DNA of 64,000 nucleotides from Streptococcus salivarius (GCF_002094975.1 NZ_CP015283.1:1659501-1723500), one strand, 5' to 3'; counted from the stretch's first letter, positions 8,611-17,943 are shown. Program-made: numbers and translations. The notes: generated by a model not told the origin, from the sequence alone.

Positions 8611-9525
8611 ATGAAAAATGAAGAATTGGTGAAACAATTAACATCACCCTCTAAAAATTCACGCCTCGAGAAGTTTGGTAAAACAATCACTTTCCTTTGC
8701 CTAGCTTTGATTGTTTTTATCGTAGCCATGATTTTACTTTTCGTTGCTCAAAAAGGGCTGGCGACTTTCTTTGTTAATAAAGTTAGCTTGATCGAGTTTC
8801 TCTTTAGTGGCGATTGGTCGCCATCTGAAGGCAAGTTCGGAGCTCTTCCAATGATTTTGGGATCATTCGTAGTTACCTTGCTCTCAGCCTTGGTAGCAAC
8901 GCCATTTGCCATTGGAGCAGCCATCTTTATGACTGAAATTTCTCCGAAAGGGGCTAAATTCCTACAACCAGCTATTGAACTTTTGGTTGGGATTCCATCT
9001 GTTGTTTATGGATTTATTGGTCTCCAAGTGGTGGTTCCATTTGTTCGCTTAATTTTTGGTGGAACAGGTTTTGGTATTCTTTCAGGTACCTTTGTCTTGT
9101 TCGTCATGATTCTACCAACCGTAACCTTTATGACAACAGATACGCTTCGTGCAGTGCCTCGTCACTATCGTGAAGCTAGTCTTGCCATGGGAGCTACACG
9201 CTGGCAAACGATTTGGCGTGTGACACTTAACGCTGCTAAACCAGGTATTTTCACGGCCGTTATCTTTGGTATGGCCCGTGCCTTTGGTGAGGCTCTTGCC
9301 ATCCAAATGGTTGTCGGAAATTCCGCAGTGATTCCAACTTCTTTAACGACACCAGCAGCGACATTGACATCTGTCTTGACTATGGGAATCGGAAATACAG
9401 TCATGGGTACTGTTTCAAACAATGTCCTTTGGTCTCTCGCCTTGGTGCTCTTATTGATGAGTCTTGGTTTCAATATGTTGGTGAAATTCATTACCCGTGA
9501 GAGAAAGAGAAATTATGAACGCTAA
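8611..9525 (+). CDS. pstC: Phosphate ABC transporter permease PstC
   Basis: A 304-residue inner-membrane permease with about six transmembrane segments (first FLCLALIVFIVAMILLFVA). The ABC-coupling EAA loop is HYREASLAMGATRWQTIWRVTL, followed by AKPGIFTAVIFGMARAFGEALAIQMVVGN, typical of PstC. The start ATG is 2 bp after the pstS stop with AGGAG overlapping the pstS end. It pairs with PstA to form the phosphate channel. The stop overlaps the pstA start. Confidence 0.96.
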   Translation: MKNEELVKQLTSPSKNSRLEKFGKTITFLCLALIVFIVAMILLFVAQKGLATFFVNKVSLIEFLFSGDWSPSEGKFGALPMILGSFVVTLLSALVATPFAIGAAIFMTEISPKGAKFLQPAIELLVGIPSVVYGFIGLQVVVPFVRLIFGGTGFGILSGTFVLFVMILPTVTFMTTDTLRAVPRHYREASLAMGATRWQTIWRVTLNAAKPGIFTAVIFGMARAFGEALAIQMVVGNSAVIPTSLTTPAATLTSVLTMGIGNTVMGTVSNNVLWSLALVLLLMSLGFNMLVKFITRERKRNYER

Positions 9526-10396
9526 AAAAATTGATAAAATTGCCATCGGCACACTCTATGTGATTGCTGGCATTATTGTAACAATCCTGGCAGCCTTGAT
9601 TCTCTATATCTTGGTTCGCGGGATACCACATATCAGCTGGTCATTCTTGACTAGTCGATCATCATCTTACAAAGCTGGTGGAGGAATTGGGGTTCAACTC
9701 TACAATTCATTCTTCCTTTTGGTTATTACCCTGATTATTTCTGTGCCTCTTTCTATGGGAGCAGGAATCTTCTTATCAGAATATGCTAAAAAAGGACGAC
9801 TTACCAACTTTGTTCGTACCTGTATTGAAATCCTTTCTTCACTGCCTTCAGTAGTGGTCGGACTCTTTGGTTACTTGATTTTCGTTGTCCAATTTCAGTA
9901 TGGATTTTCAATCCTATCAGGTGCCTTGGCCTTAACGGTCTTTAACTTGCCACAAATGACTCGTACAGTTGAAGATAGCTTACGAACAGTCCACCATACC
10001 CAACGTGAAGCTGGGCTAGCTCTAGGCTTATCTCGATGGGAAACGATTTTACACGTTGTTCCAGAGGCCTTACCTGGTATTGTTACTGGTATCGTTCTTG
10101 CTTCTGGTCGTATTTTCGGGGAAGCAGCAGCGCTTATCTATACAGCAGGTCAATCGGCACCAGCACTTAACTGGAGCGACTGGAATCCGCTTAGTATCTC
10201 TAGTCCAATCTCGATTTTCCGCCAAGCAGAAACACTTGCTGTTCACATCTGGAAGGTCAACTCAGAAGGTACGACACCTGACGCCACTGCAGTATCAGCT
10301 GGTTCAGCAGCAGTACTCTTGATTTTCATTTTGATTTTCAACTTTGGTGCACGTCGTTTGGGAGCTTACCTCCATAAGAAATTAACATCCGCTTAA
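9515..10396 (+). CDS. pstA: Phosphate ABC transporter permease PstA
   Basis: A 293-residue inner-membrane permease, partner of PstC. I chose ATG 9515 (MNAKKIDKIAIGTLYVIAG) rather than GTG 9497, because a purine-rich AAAGAG precedes it and it overlaps the pstC stop by 11 bp, a usual coupling. TM1 is IAIGTLYVIAGIIVTILAALILYILV. The coupling loop is QREAGLALGLSRWETILHVVLPE-like (HTQREAGLALGLSRWETI), and GRIFGEAAALIYTAGQSAPALNW is characteristic of PstA. A ribosome site AAAGGAG leads into pstB. Confidence 0.94.
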   Translation: MNAKKIDKIAIGTLYVIAGIIVTILAALILYILVRGIPHISWSFLTSRSSSYKAGGGIGVQLYNSFFLLVITLIISVPLSMGAGIFLSEYAKKGRLTNFVRTCIEILSSLPSVVVGLFGYLIFVVQFQYGFSILSGALALTVFNLPQMTRTVEDSLRTVHHTQREAGLALGLSRWETILHVVPEALPGIVTGIVLASGRIFGEAAALIYTAGQSAPALNWSDWNPLSISSPISIFRQAETLAVHIWKVNSEGTTPDATAVSAGSAAVLLIFILIFNFGARRLGAYLHKKLTSA

Positions 10397-10406
10397 AGGA
10401 GTTATC

Positions 10407-11210
10407 ATGACAAAATACAATTGGGACGAGCGTCATATTATCACCTTCCCAGAGAAGGAGCTCGCTCTTGAAACAAAGGACTTGCATGTCTATTATGGTC
10501 AAAAAGAAGCCATCAAAGGCATCGACATGCAATTCGAGAAAAATAAAATCACGGCTCTTATTGGGCCTTCAGGATGCGGAAAGTCAACCTTTCTTCGTAG
10601 CCTAAACCGAATGAATGATACGATTGATATTGCTAAGGTTACTGGACAAATCCTTTATCAAGGTGTCGATGTCAATGCAAGTAATATCAATGTTTATGAA
10701 ATGCGTAAACATATTGGAATGGTTTTCCAACGTCCAAATCCATTTGCCAAGTCTATCTACAGAAACATTACCTTTGCTCACGAACGTAAAGGTGTAAGAG
10801 ATAAGCAAACTTTGGACGAGATTGTTGAGACATCACTTAAGCAAGCAGGTCTTTGGGATCAGGTTAAAGATGATCTTCATAAATCTGCCTTTACGCTATC
10901 AGGTGGTCAGCAGCAACGTCTTTGTATTGCAAGAGCTATTGCCGTGAAACCGCAGATTCTTCTCATGGATGAACCTGCAGCTTCATTGGACCCTGTAGCT
11001 ACTATGCAGCTAGAAGAGACCATGTTCGAACTTAAGGAAGATTACTCTATTATCATCGTGACGCACAATATGCAGCAGGCAGCGCGTGCTAGTGATTATA
11101 CAGCATTCTTCTACCTTGGTGATCTTATCGAATATGATGAAACCAAGAAAATCTTCCAAGATGCCGCCCTACAGTCAACCAATGACTATGTATCAGGACG
11201 TTTTGGATAG
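10407..11210 (+). CDS. pstB: Phosphate ABC transporter ATPase PstB (first copy)
   Basis: A 267-residue cytosolic ATPase. The Walker A is GPSGCGKST (about 52-60), the ABC signature LSGGQQQR, the Walker B ILLMDEPAASLD and the H-loop IVTHNMQQAARASDYTAFFYLGDLIEY. All catalytic elements are present, including the H-loop histidine. About 20 extra N-terminal residues precede the domain compared with the second copy. It lies 10 bp after pstA. It probably pairs with the second PstB to form the ATPase dimer. Confidence 0.96.
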   Translation: MTKYNWDERHIITFPEKELALETKDLHVYYGQKEAIKGIDMQFEKNKITALIGPSGCGKSTFLRSLNRMNDTIDIAKVTGQILYQGVDVNASNINVYEMRKHIGMVFQRPNPFAKSIYRNITFAHERKGVRDKQTLDEIVETSLKQAGLWDQVKDDLHKSAFTLSGGQQQRLCIARAIAVKPQILLMDEPAASLDPVATMQLEETMFELKEDYSIIIVTHNMQQAARASDYTAFFYLGDLIEYDETKKIFQDAALQSTNDYVSGRFG

Positions 11211-11222
11211 AAAGGAGCACTC

Positions 11223-11981
11223 ATGACTAAACCAATCATTTCAATCAATGATTTATCGGTGTACTTCAATAAGAAAAAAGCCCTCAATAACGTGACAATG
11301 GATTTCTATCCAAATGAAATCACAGCCCTTATCGGACCTTCAGGATCGGGAAAATCAACCTTGCTCCGTTCTATCAACCGAATGGGAGATTTAAACCCCG
11401 AGTGGACACTTACTGGTGCTGTTTCTTACAACGGTCACAATGTCTATAGTCCTAGAACAGATACTGTTGAGCTCAGAAAAGAAATCGGAATGGTCTTCCA
11501 ACAACCTAACCCTTTTCCAATGTCAATCTATGAAAACGTTGTTTACGGACTTCGTATCAATGGTATCAAAGATAAGGCTGTCCTTGACAAAGCAGTAGAA
11601 GAGTCACTAAAAGGTGCTTCAATCTGGGAAGAGGTTAAAGACCGTCTCCATGACTCAGCACTTGGACTTTCAGGAGGGCAACAGCAACGTGTCTGTATTG
11701 CACGGGTACTTGCCACGTCTCCAAAGGTTATCCTTCTTGACGAACCAACGTCTGCCCTCGACCCTATCTCCGCTGGTAAGATTGAGGAAACCCTATATAA
11801 CCTTAAAGACCAATATACCTTGCTACTTGTTACACGTTCTATGCAACAGGCAAGCCGTATCTCACAACGAACAGCCTTTTTCCTCGATGGAGAACTCATT
11901 GAGTATTCATCAACGAAAGACATGTTCCTAAATCCACAACATAAAGAAACAGAAGATTATATTACCGGTAAATTCGGTTAA
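11223..11981 (+). CDS. pstB: Phosphate ABC transporter ATPase PstB (second copy, H-loop His replaced)
   Basis: A 252-residue ATPase paralogous to the preceding gene. Walker [10 protein letters not shown], signature [14 protein letters not shown] and Walker [13 protein letters not shown] are intact. The H-loop reads [15 protein letters not shown], with Arg where the family and the first copy have His (VTHNMQQ). This predicts an asymmetric ATPase dimer with one standard and one altered site, as in other heterodimeric ABC ATPases. It sits 12 bp after the first copy, preceded by AAAGGAG. Two pstB genes per operon are usual in streptococci. Confidence 0.95.
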   Translation: MTKPIISINDLSVYFNKKKALNNVTMDFYPNEITALIGPSGSGKSTLLRSINRMGDLNPEWTLTGAVSYNGHNVYSPRTDTVELRKEIGMVFQQPNPFPMSIYENVVYGLRINGIKDKAVLDKAVEESLKGASIWEEVKDRLHDSALGLSGGQQQRVCIARVLATSPKVILLDEPTSALDPISAGKIEETLYNLKDQYTLLLVTRSMQQASRISQRTAFFLDGELIEYSSTKDMFLNPQHKETEDYITGKFG

Positions 11982-12006
11982 GAAAGGACAGATTACTAAA
12001 ACAATT

Positions 12007-12663
12007 ATGATGTTACGAACACCCTTCGAAGAAGAATTAGAAAAACTCCACAACCAATTTTACGCTATGGGTACAGAGGTTGCAGCTCAGCTTAAGAAAG
12101 CTGTACGTGCCTTTATCAGCCATGATCGTGATTTGGCTAAGGAAGTCATTGAAAATGACGAAATCGTCAATAACTACGAAACCAAACTTGAGAAAAAATC
12201 GCTTGAAATTATCGCTCTTCAGCAACCTGTATCAAGTGATTTGCGAACAGTTATCACAGCGCTCAAAGCATCTAGTGACGTTGAACGCATGGGTGACCAT
12301 GCCGTTGCTATTGCTCAAGCAACTATCCGCATTAAAGGTGAGGAACGCCTAACTGAAATTGAAGCTGAAATCAAGAAAATGGGGAAAGCAGTTCGCCACA
12401 TGGTCGAAGATGCTCTAGATGTTTACTTGAACAGTGACGAAAAACGCGCTTATGAAATCGCAGCTTCAGATGAAATCATTGATAACTATTTCCGTGATAT
12501 TCAAGCCATGACAGTAGAAGGTGTTCGCAAGAATCCTGATGCTGCCTTCGCTGCCAAAGAATATTTCCAAGTACTTATGTATTTGGAACGTATTGGTGAC
12601 TATGCCCGCAATCTCTGTGAGTGGGTTGTCTACCTCAAGTCTGGGAAAATCATAGAACTGTAG
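12007..12663 (+). CDS. phoU: Phosphate signalling protein PhoU
   Basis: A 218-residue cytosolic protein of two PhoU three-helix repeats (about 15-105 and 118-215) carrying the metal-binding motifs ERMGDHAVAIAQ and ERIGDYARNLCEW (E/DxxxD type). It links phosphate transporter state to the Pho two-component kinase and lowers uptake. Two ATGs are possible (12007, 12010); MLRTPFEEELEKLHNQFYAMG from the second is the usual N-terminus. It is the last gene of the pst operon, 25 bp after pstB. No strong terminator separates it from the pepN promoter. Confidence 0.95.
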   Translation: MMLRTPFEEELEKLHNQFYAMGTEVAAQLKKAVRAFISHDRDLAKEVIENDEIVNNYETKLEKKSLEIIALQQPVSSDLRTVITALKASSDVERMGDHAVAIAQATIRIKGEERLTEIEAEIKKMGKAVRHMVEDALDVYLNSDEKRAYEIAASDEIIDNYFRDIQAMTVEGVRKNPDAAFAAKEYFQVLMYLERIGDYARNLCEWVVYLKSGKIIEL

Positions 12664-12680
12664 GCAAAGCTTCCAATCTA

Positions 12681-12689
12681 TGTTATAAT
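12681..12689 (+). promoter_or_regulatory. Extended -10 promoter of pepN
   Basis: TGTTATAAT, a perfect TGnTATAAT, placing the transcript start about 100 bp before the pepN ATG. Confidence 0.65.
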
Positions 12690-12707
12690 GGGTCTGTATT
12701 GAATAAT

Positions 12708-12768
12708 TCAGACTCTTTTCTTTTGCAAAAGAGTCTGATATCGAAACATATCTCAGTCTGTTTCGATA
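12708..12768 (+). promoter_or_regulatory. Two perfect hairpins in the pepN leader
   Basis: Hairpin 1: 12-bp perfect stem TCAGACTCTTTT (12708-12719) / AAAAGAGTCTGA (12727-12738). Hairpin 2: 10-bp perfect stem TATCGAAACA (12739-12748) / TGTTTCGATA (12759-12768). They abut without a gap. The loop of hairpin 2 contains AGTCTG (12755-12760), able to pair with CAGACT of hairpin 1, so a competing fold exists. Neither is followed by a T-run, so these are not simple terminators of phoU. Confidence 0.7.
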
Positions 12769-12796
12769 CGAAAAGTTAGATTAGGAGTATATACGT

Positions 12797-15337
12797 ATGA
12801 CAGCATCTGTTGCTCGTTTTATCGAAAGTTTCATCCCTGAAAACTACAATCTTTTCTTGGACATTAATCGTTCTGAAAAGACCTTTACAGGGAATGTTGC
12901 CATCACAGGTGAAGCCCTTGATAACCATATCTCCCTTCACCAAAAAGACCTTACCATTAGTTCCGTTCTCTTGGATAATGAATCATTGAACTTCCAAATG
13001 GATGATGCTAACGAAGCCTTCCATATTGAACTTCCAGAGACCGGTGTTTTGACGCTTGTCATTGAATTCTCTGGTCGTATTACAGATAATATGACAGGGA
13101 TTTACCCATCATATTACACCTACAATGGTGAGAAGAAAGAAATTATTTCAACGCAGTTTGAATCTCATTTTGCGCGTGAAGCCTTCCCATCAGTTGATGA
13201 ACCAGAAGCCAAAGCGACTTTTGATTTCTCATTGAAATTTGATGCCGAAGAAGGCGATATCGCCTTGTCTAACATGCCTGAAATCAATAGCCATTTGCGT
13301 GAAGAAACTGGGGTTTGGACTTTTGAGACAACCCCTCGTATGTCTACATACCTCCTTGCCTTTGGTTTTGGAGCTCTTCAAGGAAAGACAGCGAAAACAC
13401 AAAACGGAACTGAAGTTGGTGTCTTCGCTACAGTTGCACAAGCTGAAAATAGCGTTGACTTTGCCCTTGATATTGCAGTTCGTGTCATTGATTTCTACGA
13501 AGACTACTTCCAAGTCAAGTATCCTATCCCATTGTCATACCATCTCGCACTTCCTGACTTCTCAGCAGGTGCCATGGAAAACTGGGGACTTGTTACCTAT
13601 CGTGAAGTTTACCTTCTTGTAGATGAAAATAGCTCAGCTACAAGTCGTCAACAAGTAGCTCTTGTGGTTGCCCACGAATTGGCTCACCAATGGTTCGGTA
13701 ACCTTGTAACGATGAAATGGTGGGATGATCTCTGGCTTAACGAGAGCTTTGCCAATATGATGGAGTATGTCTCAGTAGACGCCATTGAACCTAGCTGGAA
13801 CATCTTTGAAGATTTCCAAACAACTGGTGTGCCTCATGCTCTCCAACGTGATGCTACAGATGGTGTTCAGTCTGTCCACATGGAAGTTAATCATCCAGAT
13901 GAGATTAACACCCTCTTTGATAGTGCTATCGTTTACGCTAAAGGTAGCCGCCTCATGCATATGCTTCGCCGTTGGTTAGGTGATGAAGCCTTCGCCAAAG
14001 GACTTAAAGCTTACTTCGAAAAGCACCAGTACAACAACACTATTGGACGTGACCTCTGGAATGCACTCTCTGATGCTTCTGGCAAAGATGTCTCTAGTTT
14101 CATGGATACTTGGTTGGAGCAACCAGGTTACCCTGTTGTTAGTGCAGAAGTTGTTGACGACACTCTTATTCTTAGTCAAAAACAATTCTTCATTGGTGAA
14201 CATGAAGACAAAGGGCGTCTTTGGGAAATTCCATTGAACACAAATTGGAAAGGACTTCCAGACACACTCTCAGAAGAGCGTATTGAGATTCCAAATTATA
14301 GCCAGTTTGCTGCTGAAAATAATGGAGCTCTTCGCCTTAATACAGCAAATACGGCACATTACATCACAGACTACCAAGGACAACTCTTGGATCAACTCTT
14401 AGAGGAATTTGCTACCCTTGATACTGTAAGTAAACTTCAAATCTTACAGGAACGTCGTCTTCTTGCTGAAAGTGGTCGTATCTCCTATGCAAGCCTAGTG
14501 GCTCTTCTTGATCTTGTCGAAAAAGAAGAAAGCTTCTTGATTGCGCAAGCTAAGTCTCAAATCCTCGCTGGTTTGAAACGCTTTATCGATGAGGATACAG
14601 AAGCAGAAGTGCACTACAAAGCTTTGGTACGTCGTCAATTCCAAAACGACTTTGAACGTCTTGGTTTCGATGCCAAAGATGGAGAGTCAGATGAAGATGA
14701 AATGGTTCGTCAAACGGCACTTAGCTACTTGATTCAAGCAGACTATCAACCAGCAGTCCTTGCAGCTGCAAGTGTTTTCCAAGCTCATAAAGAAAACATT
14801 GAAAGCATCCCTGCAAGTGTCCGTGGTCTTGTTCTCATTAATCAAATGAAACAAGAAGACAGTCTTACCCTTGTTGAGGACTATGTCAACGCATACGTCA
14901 CAACAAATGATAGTAACTTCCGTCGTCAATTAACTCAAGCAGTTTCATACCTTAAAAATCAAGAAGGTCTCGACTACGTGCTAGGTCAGCTTAAAGACAA
15001 ACATGTCGTTAAACCTCAAGACTTATACCTCTGGTATATGAATTTCCTCAGCAAATCTTTTGCTCAAGAAACCGTTTGGAACTGGGCAAAAGATAACTGG
15101 GATTGGATTAAAGCAGCCCTTGGTGGTGATATGAGCTTTGATAGCTTTGTCAATATCCCAGCATCAATCTTTAAAACGCAAGAACGTCTTGATCAATATA
15201 TTGCTTTCTTCGAGCCACAAACAAGTGATAAAGCCTTGGAACGTAATATCCTAATGGGAATTAAGACAATTGCTGCACGAGTAAACTTGATTGAAAAAGA
15301 AAAAGCAGCCGTTGAATCTGCTCTTAAAGATTATTAA
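12797..15337 (+). CDS. pepN: Aminopeptidase N (M1 family metallopeptidase)
   Basis: An 846-residue cytosolic lysine-type aminopeptidase that releases N-terminal residues from peptides imported by the cell. The substrate-anchoring GAMENWG motif (about 258-264) and the zinc site HELAHQWFGNLVTMKWWDDLWLNE (HExxH then E 18 residues later, about 292-316) are intact. The long helical C-terminal domain (about 530-846) is of normal size. No signal peptide is present. The start follows TTAGGAG. It is transcribed alone from an extended -10 promoter through a leader with two perfect hairpins, and ends at a strong terminator. Confidence 0.97.
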   Translation: MTASVARFIESFIPENYNLFLDINRSEKTFTGNVAITGEALDNHISLHQKDLTISSVLLDNESLNFQMDDANEAFHIELPETGVLTLVIEFSGRITDNMTGIYPSYYTYNGEKKEIISTQFESHFAREAFPSVDEPEAKATFDFSLKFDAEEGDIALSNMPEINSHLREETGVWTFETTPRMSTYLLAFGFGALQGKTAKTQNGTEVGVFATVAQAENSVDFALDIAVRVIDFYEDYFQVKYPIPLSYHLALPDFSAGAMENWGLVTYREVYLLVDENSSATSRQQVALVVAHELAHQWFGNLVTMKWWDDLWLNESFANMMEYVSVDAIEPSWNIFEDFQTTGVPHALQRDATDGVQSVHMEVNHPDEINTLFDSAIVYAKGSRLMHMLRRWLGDEAFAKGLKAYFEKHQYNNTIGRDLWNALSDASGKDVSSFMDTWLEQPGYPVVSAEVVDDTLILSQKQFFIGEHEDKGRLWEIPLNTNWKGLPDTLSEERIEIPNYSQFAAENNGALRLNTANTAHYITDYQGQLLDQLLEEFATLDTVSKLQILQERRLLAESGRISYASLVALLDLVEKEESFLIAQAKSQILAGLKRFIDEDTEAEVHYKALVRRQFQNDFERLGFDAKDGESDEDEMVRQTALSYLIQADYQPAVLAAASVFQAHKENIESIPASVRGLVLINQMKQEDSLTLVEDYVNAYVTTNDSNFRRQLTQAVSYLKNQEGLDYVLGQLKDKHVVKPQDLYLWYMNFLSKSFAQETVWNWAKDNWDWIKAALGGDMSFDSFVNIPASIFKTQERLDQYIAFFEPQTSDKALERNILMGIKTIAARVNLIEKEKAAVESALKDY

Positions 15338-15341
15338 TAAG

Positions 15342-15377
15342 AAAAACAAGCTTTCCGTGAAGGAGAGTTTGTTTTTT
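15342..15377 (+). terminator. Intrinsic terminator after pepN
   Basis: An 11-bp stem ACAAGCTTTCC / GGAGAGTTTGT with two G-U pairs, loop GTGAA, and a T-run. Confidence 0.85.
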
Positions 15378-15460
15378 GTATATGATAGTTTACATAAATA
15401 TAGTTATGTATTTAAAGGGATAACAAAACGTCCTTAGCATAATTAAATTTATGTAAAATA

Positions 15461-15489
15461 AAAACAACCACTCCAAATAGGAATGGTTG
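15461..15489 (-). terminator. Terminator after xerS
   Basis: On the minus strand CAACCATTCC / GGAGTGGTTG (one mismatch) is followed by TTTTTATTTTA. The bases between the pepN terminator and this one (15378-15460) show no other feature. Confidence 0.8.
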
Positions 15490-15499
15490 GGATAGCCAA

Positions 15500-16570
15500 T
15501 TATAAATTGTCTAGAGCATTTTTTTGTTCATCATTAACAATATGCGTATATAGATCAGTAACCTGAGTGGAAGCATGGCCAAGTTGATGACTCACTAAAA
15601 CTTGAGACTTGGTAGCATCATAAAGGCGTGTTGCCAGAGTATGTCGAAGCTTGTGGGGAGTCACACGAATTTTGAAATCCTGAGAATATTTGGCAACCAT
15701 CTTTTCGATACTTGAAGCATCAATACGGTTTGGAACCCCTCGATATTCCGTTAAAAAGAGGGCAACATCTTGCTTTTCAGCCTTATAGCGTTTATCACGT
15801 ATACTGAGATAAGTTTCAAGATAGGGCTTTGCAAAACTTGCTACATTAACTGAGTCCCGTTTGCCACCTTTTCGAGTGACGTCGATGACCATCATTTTTA
15901 GATTGATATCTTTAAGGTCCAGATTAACAGCCTCAGAAAGTCGAACACCTGAAGCCAGCAGCAAGGCAATGATAGCTAAATCACGTTCTTTATTCTTATA
16001 AAACGATGATTTAGCGCGATTTGAGAGCTTGACTTCGTATTCATTTTCTACATAATCAAGGAATTCCATGGTTTCATCGCCTAGAAAGAGTTTCTGTTTG
16101 ATATTCTCAGCACGTGCAGCTAGAGTTTCTTTCTTTTTCTTAGTAGAAACTTTTTTCATAACGTTACGATAGAAATACGGCTCACCGTCAGGACCCTCGA
16201 CCTCCTCGGTTAAATACTTATAGAGACTAGATAGAGCTGAAAGTGTACGATTAATGGTCGTTTGAGAGACACCCTGTTTCTTGGAATAGGTATTCAAAGA
16301 TGGACGTTCACGTAGATAAAGCACAAATGACTCCATATCTTTTTTAGTTAGATTTTCCAAGGTTTTGATGTCAATTGAGGCAATATCATCAGCATCTGAA
16401 ATACCTGACTCAATCAACCAGTCAAAAAAGCGTTTATATTCCTTAAGGTATTCGTATAAGGTCGTAAAAGAATACGGTACTGATAGTTTAGACTGATAAT
16501 ACTCCAGAACAAACCAGGGCATTAGAGATTTGTATTCCTCAATTTTTTCGAGTAAGAGTTCACGTTTCAT
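15500..16570 (-). CDS. xerS: Site-specific tyrosine recombinase XerS
   Basis: A 356-residue recombinase that resolves chromosome dimers at difSL; streptococci and lactococci use this single protein in place of XerC/XerD. ATG 16570 is chosen ([29 protein letters not shown]), because GGAG lies 9 bp upstream, while the longer frame would start at a TTG overlapping it. Catalytic residues are Arg in [11 protein letters not shown], Lys in TRKGGKRDS, His-x-x-Arg in [14 protein letters not shown], His in [11 protein letters not shown] and the nucleophilic Tyr in DLYTH. The N-terminal core-binding domain covers about 1-150. The gene stands alone, and its promoter -35 is built into the dif-like site upstream, so self-regulation is plausible. 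Confidence 0.96.
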   Translation of the reverse strand: MKRELLLEKIEEYKSLMPWFVLEYYQSKLSVPYSFTTLYEYLKEYKRFFDWLIESGISDADDIASIDIKTLENLTKKDMESFVLYLRERPSLNTYSKKQGVSQTTINRTLSALSSLYKYLTEEVEGPDGEPYFYRNVMKKVSTKKKKETLAARAENIKQKLFLGDETMEFLDYVENEYEVKLSNRAKSSFYKNKERDLAIIALLLASGVRLSEAVNLDLKDINLKMMVIDVTRKGGKRDSVNVASFAKPYLETYLSIRDKRYKAEKQDVALFLTEYRGVPNRIDASSIEKMVAKYSQDFKIRVTPHKLRHTLATRLYDATKSQVLVSHQLGHASTQVTDLYTHIVNDEQKNALDNL

Positions 16571-16599
16571 TTGTTTTTTCTCCAAAGTTACTTAATAGA

Positions 16600-16628
16600 A
16601 GTATATCACACCCTTATCTTTCTTTCAA
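16600..16628 (-). promoter_or_regulatory. xerS promoter, -35 embedded in the dif site
   Basis: Minus-strand TTGAAA (16623-16628), 17-bp spacer, TATACT (16600-16605) preceded by TGA (extended -10). The -35 hexamer is the outer end of the difSL-like site. Confidence 0.75.
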
Positions 16629-16653
16629 GAAAATTACAGTTTTTCGGAAAGAT
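16623..16653 (-). other. dif: difSL-type chromosome dimer resolution site
   Basis: Reading the minus strand, the 31 bp contain the arms CTTTCCGAAAAACT and TAATTTTCTTGAAA. As I recall it, the streptococcal difSL sequence has TTTTTCCGAAAAACT and TAATTTTCTTGAAA in the same spacing, about two differences. It lies 52 bp upstream of xerS, its usual place, and marks the terminus region. The asymmetric arms fit XerS binding. Confidence 0.88.
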
Positions 16654-16824
16654 GTTGTGAGGTTTTTTCTCTTAGAGGCTTTATAGGTTTATTATTCAGA
16701 TATACAAAATACTACACTAAATCAATCATAAACTAAGTTTCTGACCCCATATAAAAATAGCTTTATTGTTCTTTGACTTTTAAAAATCTTTATAGCGTAT
16801 TATTTACTTATAGAAATTTTCACA
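16654..16824. other. Intergenic AT-rich spacer between the dif site and the lplA terminator
   Basis: I see no open frame, promoter pair or strong dyad in this stretch. Confidence 0.5.
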
Positions 16825-16856
16825 AGAAAAAACAACCTGGAGTTTTCCAGATTGTT
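16825..16856 (-). terminator. Terminator after lplA
   Basis: Minus strand AACAATCTGG / CCAGGTTGTT with a short loop and a following T-run (TTTTTTCTTG). Confidence 0.85.
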
Positions 16857-16866
16857 CAAACAATGA

Positions 16867-17856
16867 TTAAGCTACGATAGCTTTTGCAACCTCCTCAGTT
16901 GTCATACGTGAGAAATAATGTATTGTGTCAATGGTTTTAAGCTTAGCCAAGACATCTTCGTATTCGTAAGGTACACCGACCAGCAAGTCTTCAATATCAG
17001 ATACATCTCCAATACCAAAGAAATCTCCGTAAATCTTAACAGATTTAATGATAGAATTTTCAACATTGGCATAGGTTGAGATTTTACCAGCTGGGTAACG
17101 AACATTACGTTCTACTGTGTATTCTGGTGATTGACCGTATGTCCAGTCCCAGGTATTGAATTGCTTCTCATAAGACTCTTGAATTTTAGCCAATTCGTCT
17201 TCAGAAAGGACGTATTCGGTCATGTCAGGGTAAAATTCCTTCATTTTTTCCAAGATCTTATCTGAGAATTCATTTACAGTGATTTTTTCTGGTAATTCAT
17301 CTACGATGTTTGTTACACGAGCTCGTACAGATTTAACACCTTTTGATTCAATTTTGTCTTTGCTGACTTTGAGGGCTTGGCCAAGAACGGACATATCAAC
17401 GTCAAAGAGCAAGCAACCATGGTGCATCATACGACCTTTATAGTAAGCTTGAGCATTTCCACAGAACTTTTTGCCGTCGATTTCAAGGTCATTACGGCCA
17501 GTAAACTCAGCCTTAACTCCCAAATCAGCAAGTGTTGCGATTACAGGTTGAGAGAAAGTCTTAAAGTCAAAAGCACCTTCATCTGCCTTGTTAGAGATGA
17601 TAGTATAATTGAGGTTATTCAAATCGTGATAAACAGCGCCACCACCAGACAAACGACGAACGACCTTGATACCATGAGCATCTGTATATTCTTTGTTAAT
17701 CTCTTGAATGGTATTTTGGTGTTTACCAACAATGATAGCTGGACGGTTAATCCAAAGAATGAACAATTCATCTTCATTCACCAATTCACGAAAGGCATAG
17801 GCTTCCAAAGCAATATTATAGGCAGGATCATTTGATATGTTTACGATATATTTCAT
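16867..17856 (-). CDS. lplA: Lipoate-protein ligase A
   Basis: A 329-residue cytosolic ligase that activates lipoate with ATP and attaches it to lysines of lipoyl domains. RRLSGGGAVYHDLNNLNYTII (about 69-89) is the lipoate-binding RRxSGGGxVxHD motif; KFCGNAQAYYKGRMMHHGCLLFDVDM contains the GNAQ/HG segment. The C-terminal accessory domain (about 245-329, TWDWTYGQSPEYTVERNVRYPAGKI) is present, as in complete LplA. Start ATG 17856 follows AGAGGAGA. Likely clients in this window are the lipoyl domains of the dehydrogenase E2 and E3 at 44.5-47.9 kb. It is monocistronic. Confidence 0.95.
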   Translation of the reverse strand: MKYIVNISNDPAYNIALEAYAFRELVNEDELFILWINRPAIIVGKHQNTIQEINKEYTDAHGIKVVRRLSGGGAVYHDLNNLNYTIISNKADEGAFDFKTFSQPVIATLADLGVKAEFTGRNDLEIDGKKFCGNAQAYYKGRMMHHGCLLFDVDMSVLGQALKVSKDKIESKGVKSVRARVTNIVDELPEKITVNEFSDKILEKMKEFYPDMTEYVLSEDELAKIQESYEKQFNTWDWTYGQSPEYTVERNVRYPAGKISTYANVENSIIKSVKIYGDFFGIGDVSDIEDLLVGVPYEYEDVLAKLKTIDTIHYFSRMTTEEVAKAIVA

Positions 17857-17943
17857 GAGGTCTCCTCTTGTAATGTGATACTTATATTATAAAGAAAAAC
17901 GGTGACAAAGTACACGAAGACGCCTTAGGTATAAGGATTTTCA

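Noticed and set aside
12708-12738. Rho-independent terminator of phoU
   Set aside because: The 12-bp hairpin has no T-run and lies downstream of the pepN -10, so it belongs to the pepN leader.
16623-16653. Phage or ICE attachment site beside an integrase
   Set aside because: The recombinase is XerS (356 residues, dif upstream in standard position), and no integrative element genes flank it.
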